Below, piece after piece: positions 46,082-54,359 of a stretch of 64,000 nt of DNA (position 1 is its first letter; the number at the start of each line of letters is the position of its first letter). Both the position numbers and the translations under genes were made by a program. This stretch comes from Perognathus longimembris pacificus (lineage: Eukaryota; Chordata; Mammalia; Rodentia; Heteromyidae), in the NCBI RefSeq assembly GCF_023159225.1, contig NC_063176.1:4414963-4478962 (forward strand), in the 5' to 3' direction. The notes under the pieces were generated by a model, which saw nothing but the letters and a program-made list of their open reading frames with translations, did not search any database and was not told where the DNA came from.

Positions 46082-46109
46082 TAGCAAGTCTCCTAAGGGA
46101 GACTTGCTA
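46082..46109. repeat. Perfect 12-bp inverted repeat in LTR
   Basis: TAGCAAGTCTCC, a TAAG loop, then GGAGACTTGCTA. A hairpin in U3 next to the direct repeats; also in the other LTR at +7804. Confidence 0.85.
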
Positions 46110-46285
46110 AGTAGGGGGAAAAAGGAGATTCTCACAACAACTGGTGGCTTCCTTTGGCCCACAAACACCAGAAACTCCTTTCTGGGAATGTGTTCCCAAG
46201 GGCCTATTAGTGTGCTAATAAGGCATCAGAGTAACCGTGCCGGGGCTAAATTTTTCCACTGGTTGGAGACTTTAATTCTCCAACA

Positions 46286-46299
46286 ATTCCCCCTTTTTT
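46286..46299 (-). promoter_or_regulatory. Polypurine tract
   Basis: Minus strand AAAAAAGGGGGAAT directly before the 3' LTR; it is the plus-strand primer site for reverse transcription. Confidence 0.88.
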
Positions 46300-46300
46300 A

Positions 46301-48313
46301 TTAATTTTCCACAGCCGCTTCTCTAGAAAGATTAAGGGCAGTGAGTAAAACATCAGAGGAATTCTTCCTAGTGTAACGCTTCATTATAGCTATGATAGAA
46401 CAATATCCTAAGAAAAAGACACATATCATAAGTATTAAGGCAATAAAAGCACTTCCAACACTATGGGTAATACTTTGCCACCACCCCCTAGGGTCTAGTC
46501 CTTCTAAGGTCTGAGCTAGTCCTTGGGCTATGTCATCAATAGAGGAGGCATCTGGCAATTCCTTTTGAAAAGCTTCAAAAACCTCCCTGTACAAGCTTTG
46601 TTCACTTAACGTACCACTTAGTAGGGCTCCATCTATAAGCATTTGTATATCATTCCATTCATATTCAGAGGCATTATATTTATAAGGTGTTACACAGACA
46701 TGACTAGAATTCCAATCACAAGTCAAAAACAATCGTTGCTGCAAAGCCAGGTATTTCTGTCCAAGCCAAAACACTCCTCCTTTAACAGCTTCTAACTCAT
46801 CTTGAAGGTGGGCATTTACTTCCAGCTGGTGTTGCCACAGATTGTGGGAGTCCTGGTGCCACTGCACCATAAAGTCATGAGTTTGTACAGATTGTCGCAA
46901 TGCAGCTCCGGATACTGCTGCAGTTGTAGCAATGGCAATCAGTCCAACAAGTCCTGCAATAATCAGTCCAATGGCACGACGACTCCTCTTCAGAAGCCGC
47001 TTAAAAAACTGCATTACCAATCCTTGTACAGGTCCTCCAGCCCAGGGACGATGCATGCGAACAGGAACCCAAAGGGAGTTGCGCTGGGTTAGAATCATGA
47101 TCCTATCTTGACTAAAATTAAAGGTGACATTGTTATTCAAGCAAGTATACAACTTACAATTTATGCAGGTAATGGCATTCTTAGTTATGTTTATGGGGCC
47201 GACCATCAGTACATGTGGAAAATGAACACAAGCAGAGATATTATAGGTCTTTACAACTGTGAAGTTGTAGGAGGCCGAGGATCCTTTAGTTCCTGAGTAA
47301 GTTCCATTGGCCAGCAATACAGGAGCCAGAGAAGCTGCTAATTTCCAGAGATGACGTTGTGGAGGAAATAGCCTGTCTCCATGGGCGAGAGCAGGCCGGG
47401 GGTCACCAAAGCCTGCTCCAAACCACCCTAAAAGCTGTTTAGCAGACATGGCATTGGACATATTCATAGTTAAAGTAGGGTCACAAGATGAGTTATATTC
47501 AGTGCAGTTTTGCAACCACACACCAAAAGGTCCCCAATCATACCAAGTATGTCGGGATGTATTCCAAATAGTTGGAAAAATTCCTCGACAATTTTCCCAA
47601 CGTCTTTCAGTAAAGTTCAGGTTCAGGTAAGTAAAATTGTCACATTTAGGCAGGCCAGTAGGGCTAGGATAATTATCTAATTTATAGGTATGAGATCCCA
47701 CAGACCAGGAAGACAGTCTAATCAGCCGAGTTCTACTGGAGTTATATGAACCTCCATGCTGAATCCAATATTGATATCTAAAAGGGTAACATGGGGAGCG
47801 GCCTAGGCAGATAGCCTTAGAGAAGTGAGAGTAAGAAAAGTTAAAAGACCGTCCTTCTTCCATAGGAAAAACTGGAGTACCGGACCCGTAAGGGGGAGAG
47901 AGTAAATCGGGAATAGATGTAGAAACAGAGATGGGGGCTTCTGTCCATAGATATGGACGTAATAAGGGAGGGTTAGGAATATAGGCCCAATACATTACCT
48001 CTGAGGTGGCCCCTGCCGTAGTAGAGTTGCAGGTTATCAGAGCACACATAGCCAGGAATAGGTGTTCAGAAGTCAACGCTTTTCCGGTGGATGCTACTAC
48101 CTTCTGGGCTTTATCAGCCAGAGCTTTTACCTGTCCCCAGGAGGGTAAAGGGGCTGTACTTGCTCTTCGAGGCTTTTTACGGAGACTGAGGGCAGCCATG
48201 GCTTGGATTGGGATCATCTCGTCGCTTGGATGAGGACGTCTTGTCCTGATCTTGATGTTCTGTGGGCACTCTTTGCCGGACCCATCGGAGTGGGTGCCAG
48301 AAGGATTGGCCAT
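46301..48313 (-). CDS. env: Provirus env glycoprotein precursor
   Basis: An uninterrupted 670-residue frame overlapping the end of pol by 137 bp. In order: a long N-terminal leader with basic patch RKKPRR (residues 45-50), a hydrophobic signal segment about 84-100, a Cys- and sequon-rich surface subunit, a furin-type site RSRR at 443-446, a fusion-peptide-like hydrophobic stretch from 447, a heptad region, a Cys pair in the TM ectodomain (near LTCDWNSSHVC), a membrane span about 621-644 and a short tail. Many Asn-X-Ser/Thr sequons are present. The arrangement is betaretroviral. No break is seen. Confidence 0.93.
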   Translation of the reverse strand: MANPSGTHSDGSGKECPQNIKIRTRRPHPSDEMIPIQAMAALSLRKKPRRASTAPLPSWGQVKALADKAQKVVASTGKALTSEHLFLAMCALITCNSTTAGATSEVMYWAYIPNPPLLRPYLWTEAPISVSTSIPDLLSPPYGSGTPVFPMEEGRSFNFSYSHFSKAICLGRSPCYPFRYQYWIQHGGSYNSSRTRLIRLSSWSVGSHTYKLDNYPSPTGLPKCDNFTYLNLNFTERRWENCRGIFPTIWNTSRHTWYDWGPFGVWLQNCTEYNSSCDPTLTMNMSNAMSAKQLLGWFGAGFGDPRPALAHGDRLFPPQRHLWKLAASLAPVLLANGTYSGTKGSSASYNFTVVKTYNISACVHFPHVLMVGPINITKNAITCINCKLYTCLNNNVTFNFSQDRIMILTQRNSLWVPVRMHRPWAGGPVQGLVMQFFKRLLKRSRRAIGLIIAGLVGLIAIATTAAVSGAALRQSVQTHDFMVQWHQDSHNLWQHQLEVNAHLQDELEAVKGGVFWLGQKYLALQQRLFLTCDWNSSHVCVTPYKYNASEYEWNDIQMLIDGALLSGTLSEQSLYREVFEAFQKELPDASSIDDIAQGLAQTLEGLDPRGWWQSITHSVGSAFIALILMICVFFLGYCSIIAIMKRYTRKNSSDVLLTALNLSREAAVEN

Positions 48314-50804
48314 CTCCTATAGAAACATAAGCATAGCCTCGCCCCTGGGTTAACAACTCCCCGGGGACCCAATCTAGCCCAACCCCCAATCTAATCCAAA
48401 CCGGCTGCGGTTTGTTTTGCATAGGCGGAGCTAGGAAGTGTCGCTCAGCTCTTGCTAAAACATCTCCTTGAGGCAAATTTAAAAAGTTAAGGACAAATAA
48501 TGCTTCTGCAATAACAGCTCGGGCTGTTTTGTAAATACTTTTCATAGAAGTTGCATATCCCTCAGTACTATCCATACTCCCCCTCTTTAGTTTTTTAATT
48601 TGCGTTTTTAATGTATAATGAGCTCTTTCTACTATACCTTGACCTTGAGGATTGTATTCAATTCCTGTAACATGAAGAATGTTATGAAATTCTAAAAATT
48701 TTCGTACTTGTTTACTGGAATAAGCTGGTGCATTGTCAGTTTTTATTTGAGAAGGAATCCCCATGACTGCGAATGTTTCTAGTAAATGTTGAATGACATG
48801 AGTCCCTTTTTCCCCTGGTAGAGGAGTTGCCCAAATAAAAGAAGAATATGTATCAATGGATACATGCACATATTGTAAGCGGCCAAATTCAGGGATGTGT
48901 GTTACATCCATTTGCCAAATTTCGTTGGGAGCTAATCCTCGAGGATTCGCACCGTGGGGAAGAGTTCGCAGATGCAAGGGTCTGCAAGTAGGACAGTTAG
49001 CAATGATTTGTTTAGCTTGTTTAAAGGGAATTTTATAAGTAACATGTAAATGACCTGCATTAGAGTGCCGGGCAGCATGATCTTCTTCTGCTGAGGCAAA
49101 AGAGACTAAAGCATCTACTTTAGCATTACCGTATGCCATAGGACCTGGCAAATTAGAATGAGCTTGAATATGGACTACATACAAAGAGTGTTGCCTCTGG
49201 CGCAACAGGTTCTGTAATTGTTTAAATAGTGAACTTAGTGGGGGTTTTATTTGAGAAATAACAGCAGAGTATATATTGCATAAAACATGTGCTGCATAAG
49301 CAGAGTCAGTAATTAAATTAAAAGGTATCAAGAAATTTTCCAGAGCATATATAATAGCCTGTAACTCATTTTGTTGTGCTGATTGCCAAGGGGTAAAGAA
49401 AACTTGATATTTATCTTCTGTCCAGAAAGCACATTTGTTATTTTTAGTACCATCTACAAAAACATTGGGAGCATTTAGAATGGGCTCAGAGAGTAAAATA
49501 TTATCAATAACATAAGTTTGTCTTTGAAAAAATTGCCAAAGAGGACTAGAAGGTAAATGGTATAAAATTTCCCCTGTAAAGCCATTTAAAGCCAGAGGGA
49601 GAAGATCAGAGGTTTGTAACATAAACTCAAACTGCTGTTTAGGTATAGGGGTGATAATGAAGTAGGCGTCTTGCCCACTGATTTGCAGGCATCTCTTACG
49701 GCCTTGCATGATAATGAAACTGATCATCTCTGGGTAGGTGGTTAACGTTTTGGAGAAGGTGTGTTTGGTATATATCCATTCCAAAGGCTTATTGTACTGA
49801 GCTAGCACCCCTGTAGGGTAGTCTTTGGTAAGTAAAATTAGCAACCCAATAGGGGCAGATAAGTCTACCCAAGCTAAGGAATTTTGAGCCAGGGCCTTTT
49901 CCACTAGGAGTAGCTCCTGACGTGCCTCATCAGTTAATTCTCGGGGGCTTTTTAAGTCCGAATCTCCTTGAAGGATGGAAAATAGATTATGCAGCGCATA
50001 TGTGGGAATTCCTAAGGAAGGGCGAAGCCAATTGATGTCCCCTAATAACTTTTGAAAGTCATTGAGAGTTTTTAACTCTTCAGTACGGATTTTTATTAAT
50101 TGAGGGGTAATTGCTTGTCTCCTAACTAAATACCCTAGATACTTAAATGGCTCTTCTGTCTGGATCTTATCAGGGGCAACTATCAAACCATACTGTTGCA
50201 GATGCAAAGGCAAAATTTTCAATAACTCCGATAGAACATCTTTATTAGGTGCAGCAAACAGCAAATCATCCATGTAGTGAATACATAAAACTTGAGGAAA
50301 TCTTTTTCTAATAGGTTCTAATGCTCTGGCTACAAAAGTCTGACACATAGTAGGTGAATTCATCATGCCTTGGGGCAAAACTTTCCATTGAAACCGTCGA
50401 TGGGGTCCTTGGAGGTTTATTCGAGGCAAAGAAAAAGCAAAACGTGAGCGGTCTTCAGGGTGTAAAGGAACAGTAAAGAAACAATCTTGCAAATCTATTA
50501 CTATAATATGCCAATTTTCAGGAATCATGGATGGCTGGGGCATGCCAGGTTGTAAAGCACCCATAGGTATCATAGCTGCATTTACAGCTCGTAAATCAGT
50601 GAGTAGTCTCCATTTGCCAGATTTCTTTTTAATAACAAAAATAGGAGAGTTCCAGGGAGAGGTAGATACCTCAATATGATTTTTAGCTAACTGATCTTTA
50701 ACAAGCTGTTCCGCAGCCGCCAATTTCTCTTTAGACAAAGGCCATTGCTCAATCCAGACTGGACGATCTGACCGCCAGGAAATCTTAATGGGAGAGACAT
50801 CCAT
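48177..50804 (-). CDS. pol: Provirus pol: reverse transcriptase, RNase H, integrase
   Basis: An open frame of 875 residues from the first Met. RT has YMDD at residues 177-180 (plus 50265-50276) and the thumb motif LLGDINWLRP. RNase H has VFVDGTKN, QQNELQAI and LITDSAYAA. Integrase has a zinc-binding His/Cys set (HSNAGHLH and CPTC) and the D,D-35-E core visible at WQMDVTH, KTDNAPAY and QGIVERAH. All catalytic residues are in place. The frame opens a few codons before 50804, after a TAG, and lies +1 (or -2) relative to pro rather than the -1 expected. The end overlaps env. Confidence 0.94.
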   Translation of the reverse strand: MDVSPIKISWRSDRPVWIEQWPLSKEKLAAAEQLVKDQLAKNHIEVSTSPWNSPIFVIKKKSGKWRLLTDLRAVNAAMIPMGALQPGMPQPSMIPENWHIIVIDLQDCFFTVPLHPEDRSRFAFSLPRINLQGPHRRFQWKVLPQGMMNSPTMCQTFVARALEPIRKRFPQVLCIHYMDDLLFAAPNKDVLSELLKILPLHLQQYGLIVAPDKIQTEEPFKYLGYLVRRQAITPQLIKIRTEELKTLNDFQKLLGDINWLRPSLGIPTYALHNLFSILQGDSDLKSPRELTDEARQELLLVEKALAQNSLAWVDLSAPIGLLILLTKDYPTGVLAQYNKPLEWIYTKHTFSKTLTTYPEMISFIIMQGRKRCLQISGQDAYFIITPIPKQQFEFMLQTSDLLPLALNGFTGEILYHLPSSPLWQFFQRQTYVIDNILLSEPILNAPNVFVDGTKNNKCAFWTEDKYQVFFTPWQSAQQNELQAIIYALENFLIPFNLITDSAYAAHVLCNIYSAVISQIKPPLSSLFKQLQNLLRQRQHSLYVVHIQAHSNLPGPMAYGNAKVDALVSFASAEEDHAARHSNAGHLHVTYKIPFKQAKQIIANCPTCRPLHLRTLPHGANPRGLAPNEIWQMDVTHIPEFGRLQYVHVSIDTYSSFIWATPLPGEKGTHVIQHLLETFAVMGIPSQIKTDNAPAYSSKQVRKFLEFHNILHVTGIEYNPQGQGIVERAHYTLKTQIKKLKRGSMDSTEGYATSMKSIYKTARAVIAEALFVLNFLNLPQGDVLARAERHFLAPPMQNKPQPVWIRLGVGLDWVPGELLTQGRGYAYVSIGDGQSFWHPLRWVRQRVPTEHQDQDKTSSSKRRDDPNPSHGCPQSP

Positions 50805-50811
50805 CTGGACA

Positions 50812-51474
50812 TCAAGGGAAAACTAAATGAGCTCCCCATTGTTCTAAGACATCTCGCCCAATGATGTTAATAGGTACTTCTAAAACATATGGCTTCACAA
50901 TGGCATGCTGGCCTTCACCATCAGCAATATCCTGATATTCAACACTCTGTTTGATAACTGAAACTGGTGTACTACTGACACCTTTTATATCACACTGGAT
51001 TGTTTGAGTAACCCAGTCTCGGGGCCACTCAGTCTGTCTGATTATAGTTATGTCTGAGCCAGTATCCAACAGTCCTTTAAATTGCTTGTCTCCTATGTAA
51101 AATTTACGACAAGGTTGCTTCTTTGCTATATTTAAGGTCCAGAAAACATAATGGGGGTCCGTACTGCCAAATCCTCCTTTACGGGGGTTTGCAGAAGATG
51201 ATATAGATATGTAAGGAAGCAAAATTAATTGTGCAATACGATCCCCAGCATTAATCTCATAAGGTACAGGGGAGGTCATAAGGACTAGAATCTCTCCCAT
51301 GTAGTCGGAGTCAATTACTCCTGGTATAACTAACACCCCTTTTGCATTTAAACTAGAACGCCCCATAAGGAGGCCCCAGGTCCCCGATGGCAAGGGACCG
51401 TATATGCCAGTTTTAACTCTGATGGGAGCGGAGTTAGCAGGGAGAGTTAAGGTCTGGCTTGAGGGAAGGTCCAC
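50812..51474 (-). CDS. pro: Provirus pro: dUTPase plus aspartic protease
   Basis: Frame of 220 residues, open further upstream and reached by -1 slippage at 51567-51573. The N-terminal part carries dUTPase motifs: VDLPSS, GLLMGRSS (33-41), GVIDSDYMGEI (52-62), GDRIAQLILLP and KGGFGST. The C-terminal part is the protease, with LLDTGSD (catalytic Asp137) and IIGRDVLEQWG. The frame stops right after this, with no glycine-rich G-patch tail as many betaretroviral proteases have. Confidence 0.93.
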   Translation of the reverse strand: MDLPSSQTLTLPANSAPIRVKTGIYGPLPSGTWGLLMGRSSLNAKGVLVIPGVIDSDYMGEILVLMTSPVPYEINAGDRIAQLILLPYISISSSANPRKGGFGSTDPHYVFWTLNIAKKQPCRKFYIGDKQFKGLLDTGSDITIIRQTEWPRDWVTQTIQCDIKGVSSTPVSVIKQSVEYQDIADGEGQHAIVKPYVLEVPINIIGRDVLEQWGAHLVFP

Positions 51475-53093
51475 TGCAGCGCTCCCGCTAGTGGCTGGTT
51501 GTAGTGAAAAGACGGTGGGAAAGCCTCGTTTGTTGGAGCGGGGCCACGAGGCTGGCCCCTTGCCCCGTTTCCCGAACGCTTAGCACTTCCTCCCTGCACT
51601 ACTCCCGATGGAAAGGAAAGTATGTTCCCTTCAATGTCAGTTTTAGACCGACATTCCCGGGCCCAATGCGCCCCGCGTCTGCAGCAAGGGCATTTCCCCG
51701 GCGGCTTTGTATTAGCCGATTTTCTCTTAACACAATTTCTTTTAGTATGTCCCTTGTCTCCACAGCCAAAACATCTAAGTTCCCCAGAGTCGGGCAATTT
51801 TAGATTGGCGGCCAAAGTCTGTCCCAGCAGCCTCATCTTTTGAGAGTCCGAATATACATTCCGACAAGCCTTGGCATATACTAGTATATCCCCAGTCTCT
51901 TTAACAGGCAAAATAGCACGCTGACAATCCTCATTAGCATTCTCAAATGCTAGTAATTTAATTAATTGATCACGAACAGCCGCATCTTGTACTGTCCTAT
52001 CGATGTTCTTTTGAAGGCGCGCTATGAAGTCTAAGTAGGGTTCCTGGGCTCCTTGAATAATACGTGCCCAGGAACCTTCTTTTTCGCCTTCGGGACGTAC
52101 TCGACCCCATGCCTCTAGGCATATTTCCTGCAGCTGCTCGTGAATCTCTCTAGGGATATTTACTTGGTCCTGAGCGCGCTTATAATCCCCAGTGCCTGTT
52201 AGCATAGCATGTGTAATCCTGCGGAGGGCAGGATTACGGGACTGAGCATTTTGGGCTGCCTTAGTGGCGGCACCATCACTGTACCACATTAACCATTGTA
52301 GATATTCCTGAGGCTTTAATAGCGCTCTACAAATAACTTTCCAATCCTCAGGAGCCAAGTTTCCATAGGCAGAGACAATTGATGACATTAGTTCTTTAAC
52401 ATATGGCGCCTGCGGTCCATATAAGGTTACCGCCTTCCGTAGCTGAGTTAGGTGGGCCATATCTATACTCTCATAACGAGGGGGCTGTGCTACCCCATCC
52501 ACCGGAGGGGGTCTAATGACGGGGAAGGCTCTGTAGCTCCGAAGAGGAACAAAGCCCTCAGAGTCAGAATCAGAAGAGGGAAATAGAGGCAGTTTTGGCA
52601 ACTGTGGTCTTTTCTTTTTAAGCCTCATTTTCGTAGCAGGTCGCGGTGGATTGCTAGAGCATCTGTAGCTCTCAGACTGCCCTGCTGAGCTATATGAATT
52701 GGCCTCATTCTCTGAAGAGGTATGAGTAGCAGCCACAGATTTAGCTTTAGGTGCTACCTTTTCTCTGTCAACACTAGCAGGAGACTGCTCAGATGTAGCC
52801 ATCTCTTTTAACTCCTGCCCGATTTGAGTTTTTACCTCTTCGGGCAAATTATAAGTCTCCATGGCTTTCTCCACGTCAGCCTCCAGTTCGGCCGCTGTTG
52901 TTCTGACGGCATTCCGACACATCATACTTAGAGCTGCACGTGTTAATGCCCAAATAGACCAAAAGGTAACTGGAACTTTCTCACCATGCCTATATGCCTT
53001 TTCCACATTATTCTTTACACGTTCCCAGACTTCTAGATCTAAAGTACCTTCCTCCGGGAACCATGGGTTAAACTCCACCACCACTTGTACCAT
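51447..53093 (-). CDS. gag: Provirus gag polyprotein (main frame)
   Basis: Frame of 548 residues. It includes the matrix-like NPWFPEEGTL segment, a PPRY late-domain motif (204-207), the capsid with a major homology region QGAQEPYLDFIARL (347-360), and two nucleocapsid knuckles, CFGCGDKGHTKRNC (441-454) and CPCCRRGAHWAREC (468-481). The first Met here is probably not the natural start: a separate frame beginning MGQAKS at 53185, with a myristoylation-type Gly2, runs into this region but is displaced relative to it near the TGGTGGTGG run at about 53078-53087. The C-terminus overlaps pro. Confidence 0.92.
   Translation of the reverse strand: MVQVVVEFNPWFPEEGTLDLEVWERVKNNVEKAYRHGEKVPVTFWSIWALTRAALSMMCRNAVRTTAAELEADVEKAMETYNLPEEVKTQIGQELKEMATSEQSPASVDREKVAPKAKSVAATHTSSENEANSYSSAGQSESYRCSSNPPRPATKMRLKKKRPQLPKLPLFPSSDSDSEGFVPLRSYRAFPVIRPPPVDGVAQPPRYESIDMAHLTQLRKAVTLYGPQAPYVKELMSSIVSAYGNLAPEDWKVICRALLKPQEYLQWLMWYSDGAATKAAQNAQSRNPALRRITHAMLTGTGDYKRAQDQVNIPREIHEQLQEICLEAWGRVRPEGEKEGSWARIIQGAQEPYLDFIARLQKNIDRTVQDAAVRDQLIKLLAFENANEDCQRAILPVKETGDILVYAKACRNVYSDSQKMRLLGQTLAANLKLPDSGELRCFGCGDKGHTKRNCVKRKSANTKPPGKCPCCRRGAHWARECRSKTDIEGNILSFPSGVVQGGSAKRSGNGARGQPRGPAPTNEAFPPSFHYNQPLAGALQWTFPQARP
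51567..51573 (-). promoter_or_regulatory. Gag-pro -1 frameshift slippery site
   Basis: GGGAAAC on the minus strand, placed as G GGA AAC in the gag frame, the canonical betaretroviral heptamer. The -1 frame is open from here through pro. Confidence 0.9.
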
Positions 53094-53185
53094 TCGTCTA
53101 TCTGTGAGCGGGAGACTATAGCTCCATTCCGCTTCAGTACGTGGTGGATAAGGTTAGAAAATGGAGTTGATTTAGCTTGTCCCAT
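53094..53185 (-). pseudogene. Out-of-frame gag N-terminus
   Basis: A frame from the ATG at 53185 begins MGQAKSTPFSNLIHHVLKRN and continues to DEWYKWW; it is typical of the start of a myristoylated matrix protein. It differs from the main gag frame by an indel (net one lost or two gained bases), so the two are not contiguous in this copy. Confidence 0.75.
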
Positions 53186-53341
53186 AACCCCGTAATATTA
53201 AAAATAGGAGCTCACCACACAGATCCCTTGTCTCCTGTGAACTATACACACAGATCCCTTGTCTCCTGTGAATTAAAAATATCTCTCACCTCACTCGAGA
53301 GCTCGGCAGTTCCGCAATCTCCTGTGGATCAATTGTCAGGT

Positions 53342-53359
53342 CCCTGGGTCCGGACGCCA
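53342..53359 (-). promoter_or_regulatory. Provirus primer-binding site
   Basis: Minus strand TGGCGTCCGGACCCAGGG, two bases after the 5' LTR. The TGG start is as expected for a tRNA 3' CCA complement; I cannot name the tRNA. Confidence 0.7.
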
Positions 53360-53361
53360 GA

Positions 53362-54089
53362 TGTTGAACCTGGGTAACTGCAGTCGAAATCAGGACACGG
53401 GGGATGCAAGGCGAGTGAACCAATGCATACTTTATTCCAAGAGGGCCAGGGTTTATATAGGGTTAGAAACCAATTTTACAATTACAGGGTAAAAGATCAA
53501 TACAGCATGACATTTGTCTCAAATACAAAAGTGGAGGAAATTTCCTACTGTGTGGGCAGGAACTTGGTACAAATGCCTTTCTAATAACAGGAGGTAGTGA
53601 CTACAAAGATTATTGATATCAAAACAAGGAACTGTATACAACCGAGGTAGAACTAATTATCTCCTAGCTACTATCTCCTTAAGGCTAGATAACATCAATC
53701 TTGACTTCTCCAAATACTTGTGAAATAACAGTGAGGAGACTTTCCTGTTTACAGTGAAAATCTAGTGAGGAGACTTTCCTGTTTACAGTGAGAATCTAGT
53801 GAGGAGACTTTCCTGTTTATAGTGAGAATCTAGTGAGGAGACTTTCCTGTTTACAGAGAGAATCTAACACTAAAGGCAGCTGGTCTAGCAAGTCTCCTAA
53901 GGGAGACTTGCTAAGTAGGGGGAAAAAGGAGATTCTCACAACAACTGGTGGCTTCCTTTGGCCCACAAACACCAGAAACTCCTTTCTGGGAATGTGTTCC
54001 CAAGGGCCTATTAGTGTGCTAATAAGGCATCAGAGTAACCGTGCCGGGGCTAAATTTTTCCACTGGTTGGAGACTTTAATTCTCCAACA
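53362..54089 (-). repeat. Provirus 5' LTR
   Basis: 728 bp, identical to 45558-46285 except one base. Contains promoter (TATATAAACCC), AATAAA, four 34-bp repeats (53731-53866) and the 12-bp hairpin. Confidence 0.97.
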
Positions 54090-54095
54090 GCTACC
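54090..54095. repeat. Target-site duplication of provirus (right)
   Basis: GCTACC, identical to 45552-45557. Confidence 0.95.
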
Positions 54096-54120
54096 ATTAT
54101 AGGCAAGCACCATCAGCACA
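54096..54120 (-). mobile_element. B1-ID SINE split by the provirus (second part)
   Basis: ATTATAGGCAAGCACCATCA continues the SINE interrupted at 45557. Confidence 0.8.
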
Positions 54121-54227
54121 TTGCTACTTCGATATAACCAAACTTTCAGTCATGTTTGCTTGACTGTTATTTGTATGTGCTGTTGTCTGTGTGCATGTGA
54201 GAGATGACGTACACTTTTTCTTCACAG

Positions 54228-54359
54228 GAAATGGAAGATTTTGTGCAAAGCTCTGGGGACAATGGTGTGGTGGTGTTTTCTTTGGGGTCCATGGTTGGTA
54301 ACCTAACAGAAGATACAGACAATGCAATTGCATCAGCACTGGCACAAATTCCACAGAAG
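54228..54359 (+). pseudogene. UGT2B: UGT2B pseudogene exon 3
   Basis: 132 bp, acceptor TTCACAG, donor AAG|GTGAGA; encodes [20 protein letters not shown] onward. Open, but belongs to a disabled gene. Confidence 0.94.

Larger units (their letters stand above)
45558..46285 (-). repeat. Provirus 3' LTR
   Basis: 728 bp from TGTTGAACC to TCTCCAACA (plus strand). On the minus strand, U3 is at the right, and CTATATAAACCC and AATAAAGTATGC near 45630-45660 are TATA and polyadenylation signals. The only difference from the other LTR is A at 45639 against G at 53443. Confidence 0.97.
45558..54089 (-). mobile_element. Young class II (betaretrovirus-like) provirus
   Basis: 8.5-kb provirus, antisense to the UGT2B pseudogene. 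It has identical-length LTRs (728 bp) with one mismatch, GCTACC duplicated at 45552-45557 and 54090-54095, a polypurine tract, a TGG-initiated primer site, and gag, pro, pol and env in the usual order. Six-base duplication, dUTPase in pro and paired CCHC knuckles fit class II. Breaks seen: a frame change near the start of gag and an unusual pro-pol frame relation. The remainder is open, so the copy is recent. Confidence 0.97.

Noticed and set aside
46029..46304. 91-residue frame, repeated at 53833-54102
   Set aside because: Falls in the LTR of the provirus on the opposite strand; no start context or homology.
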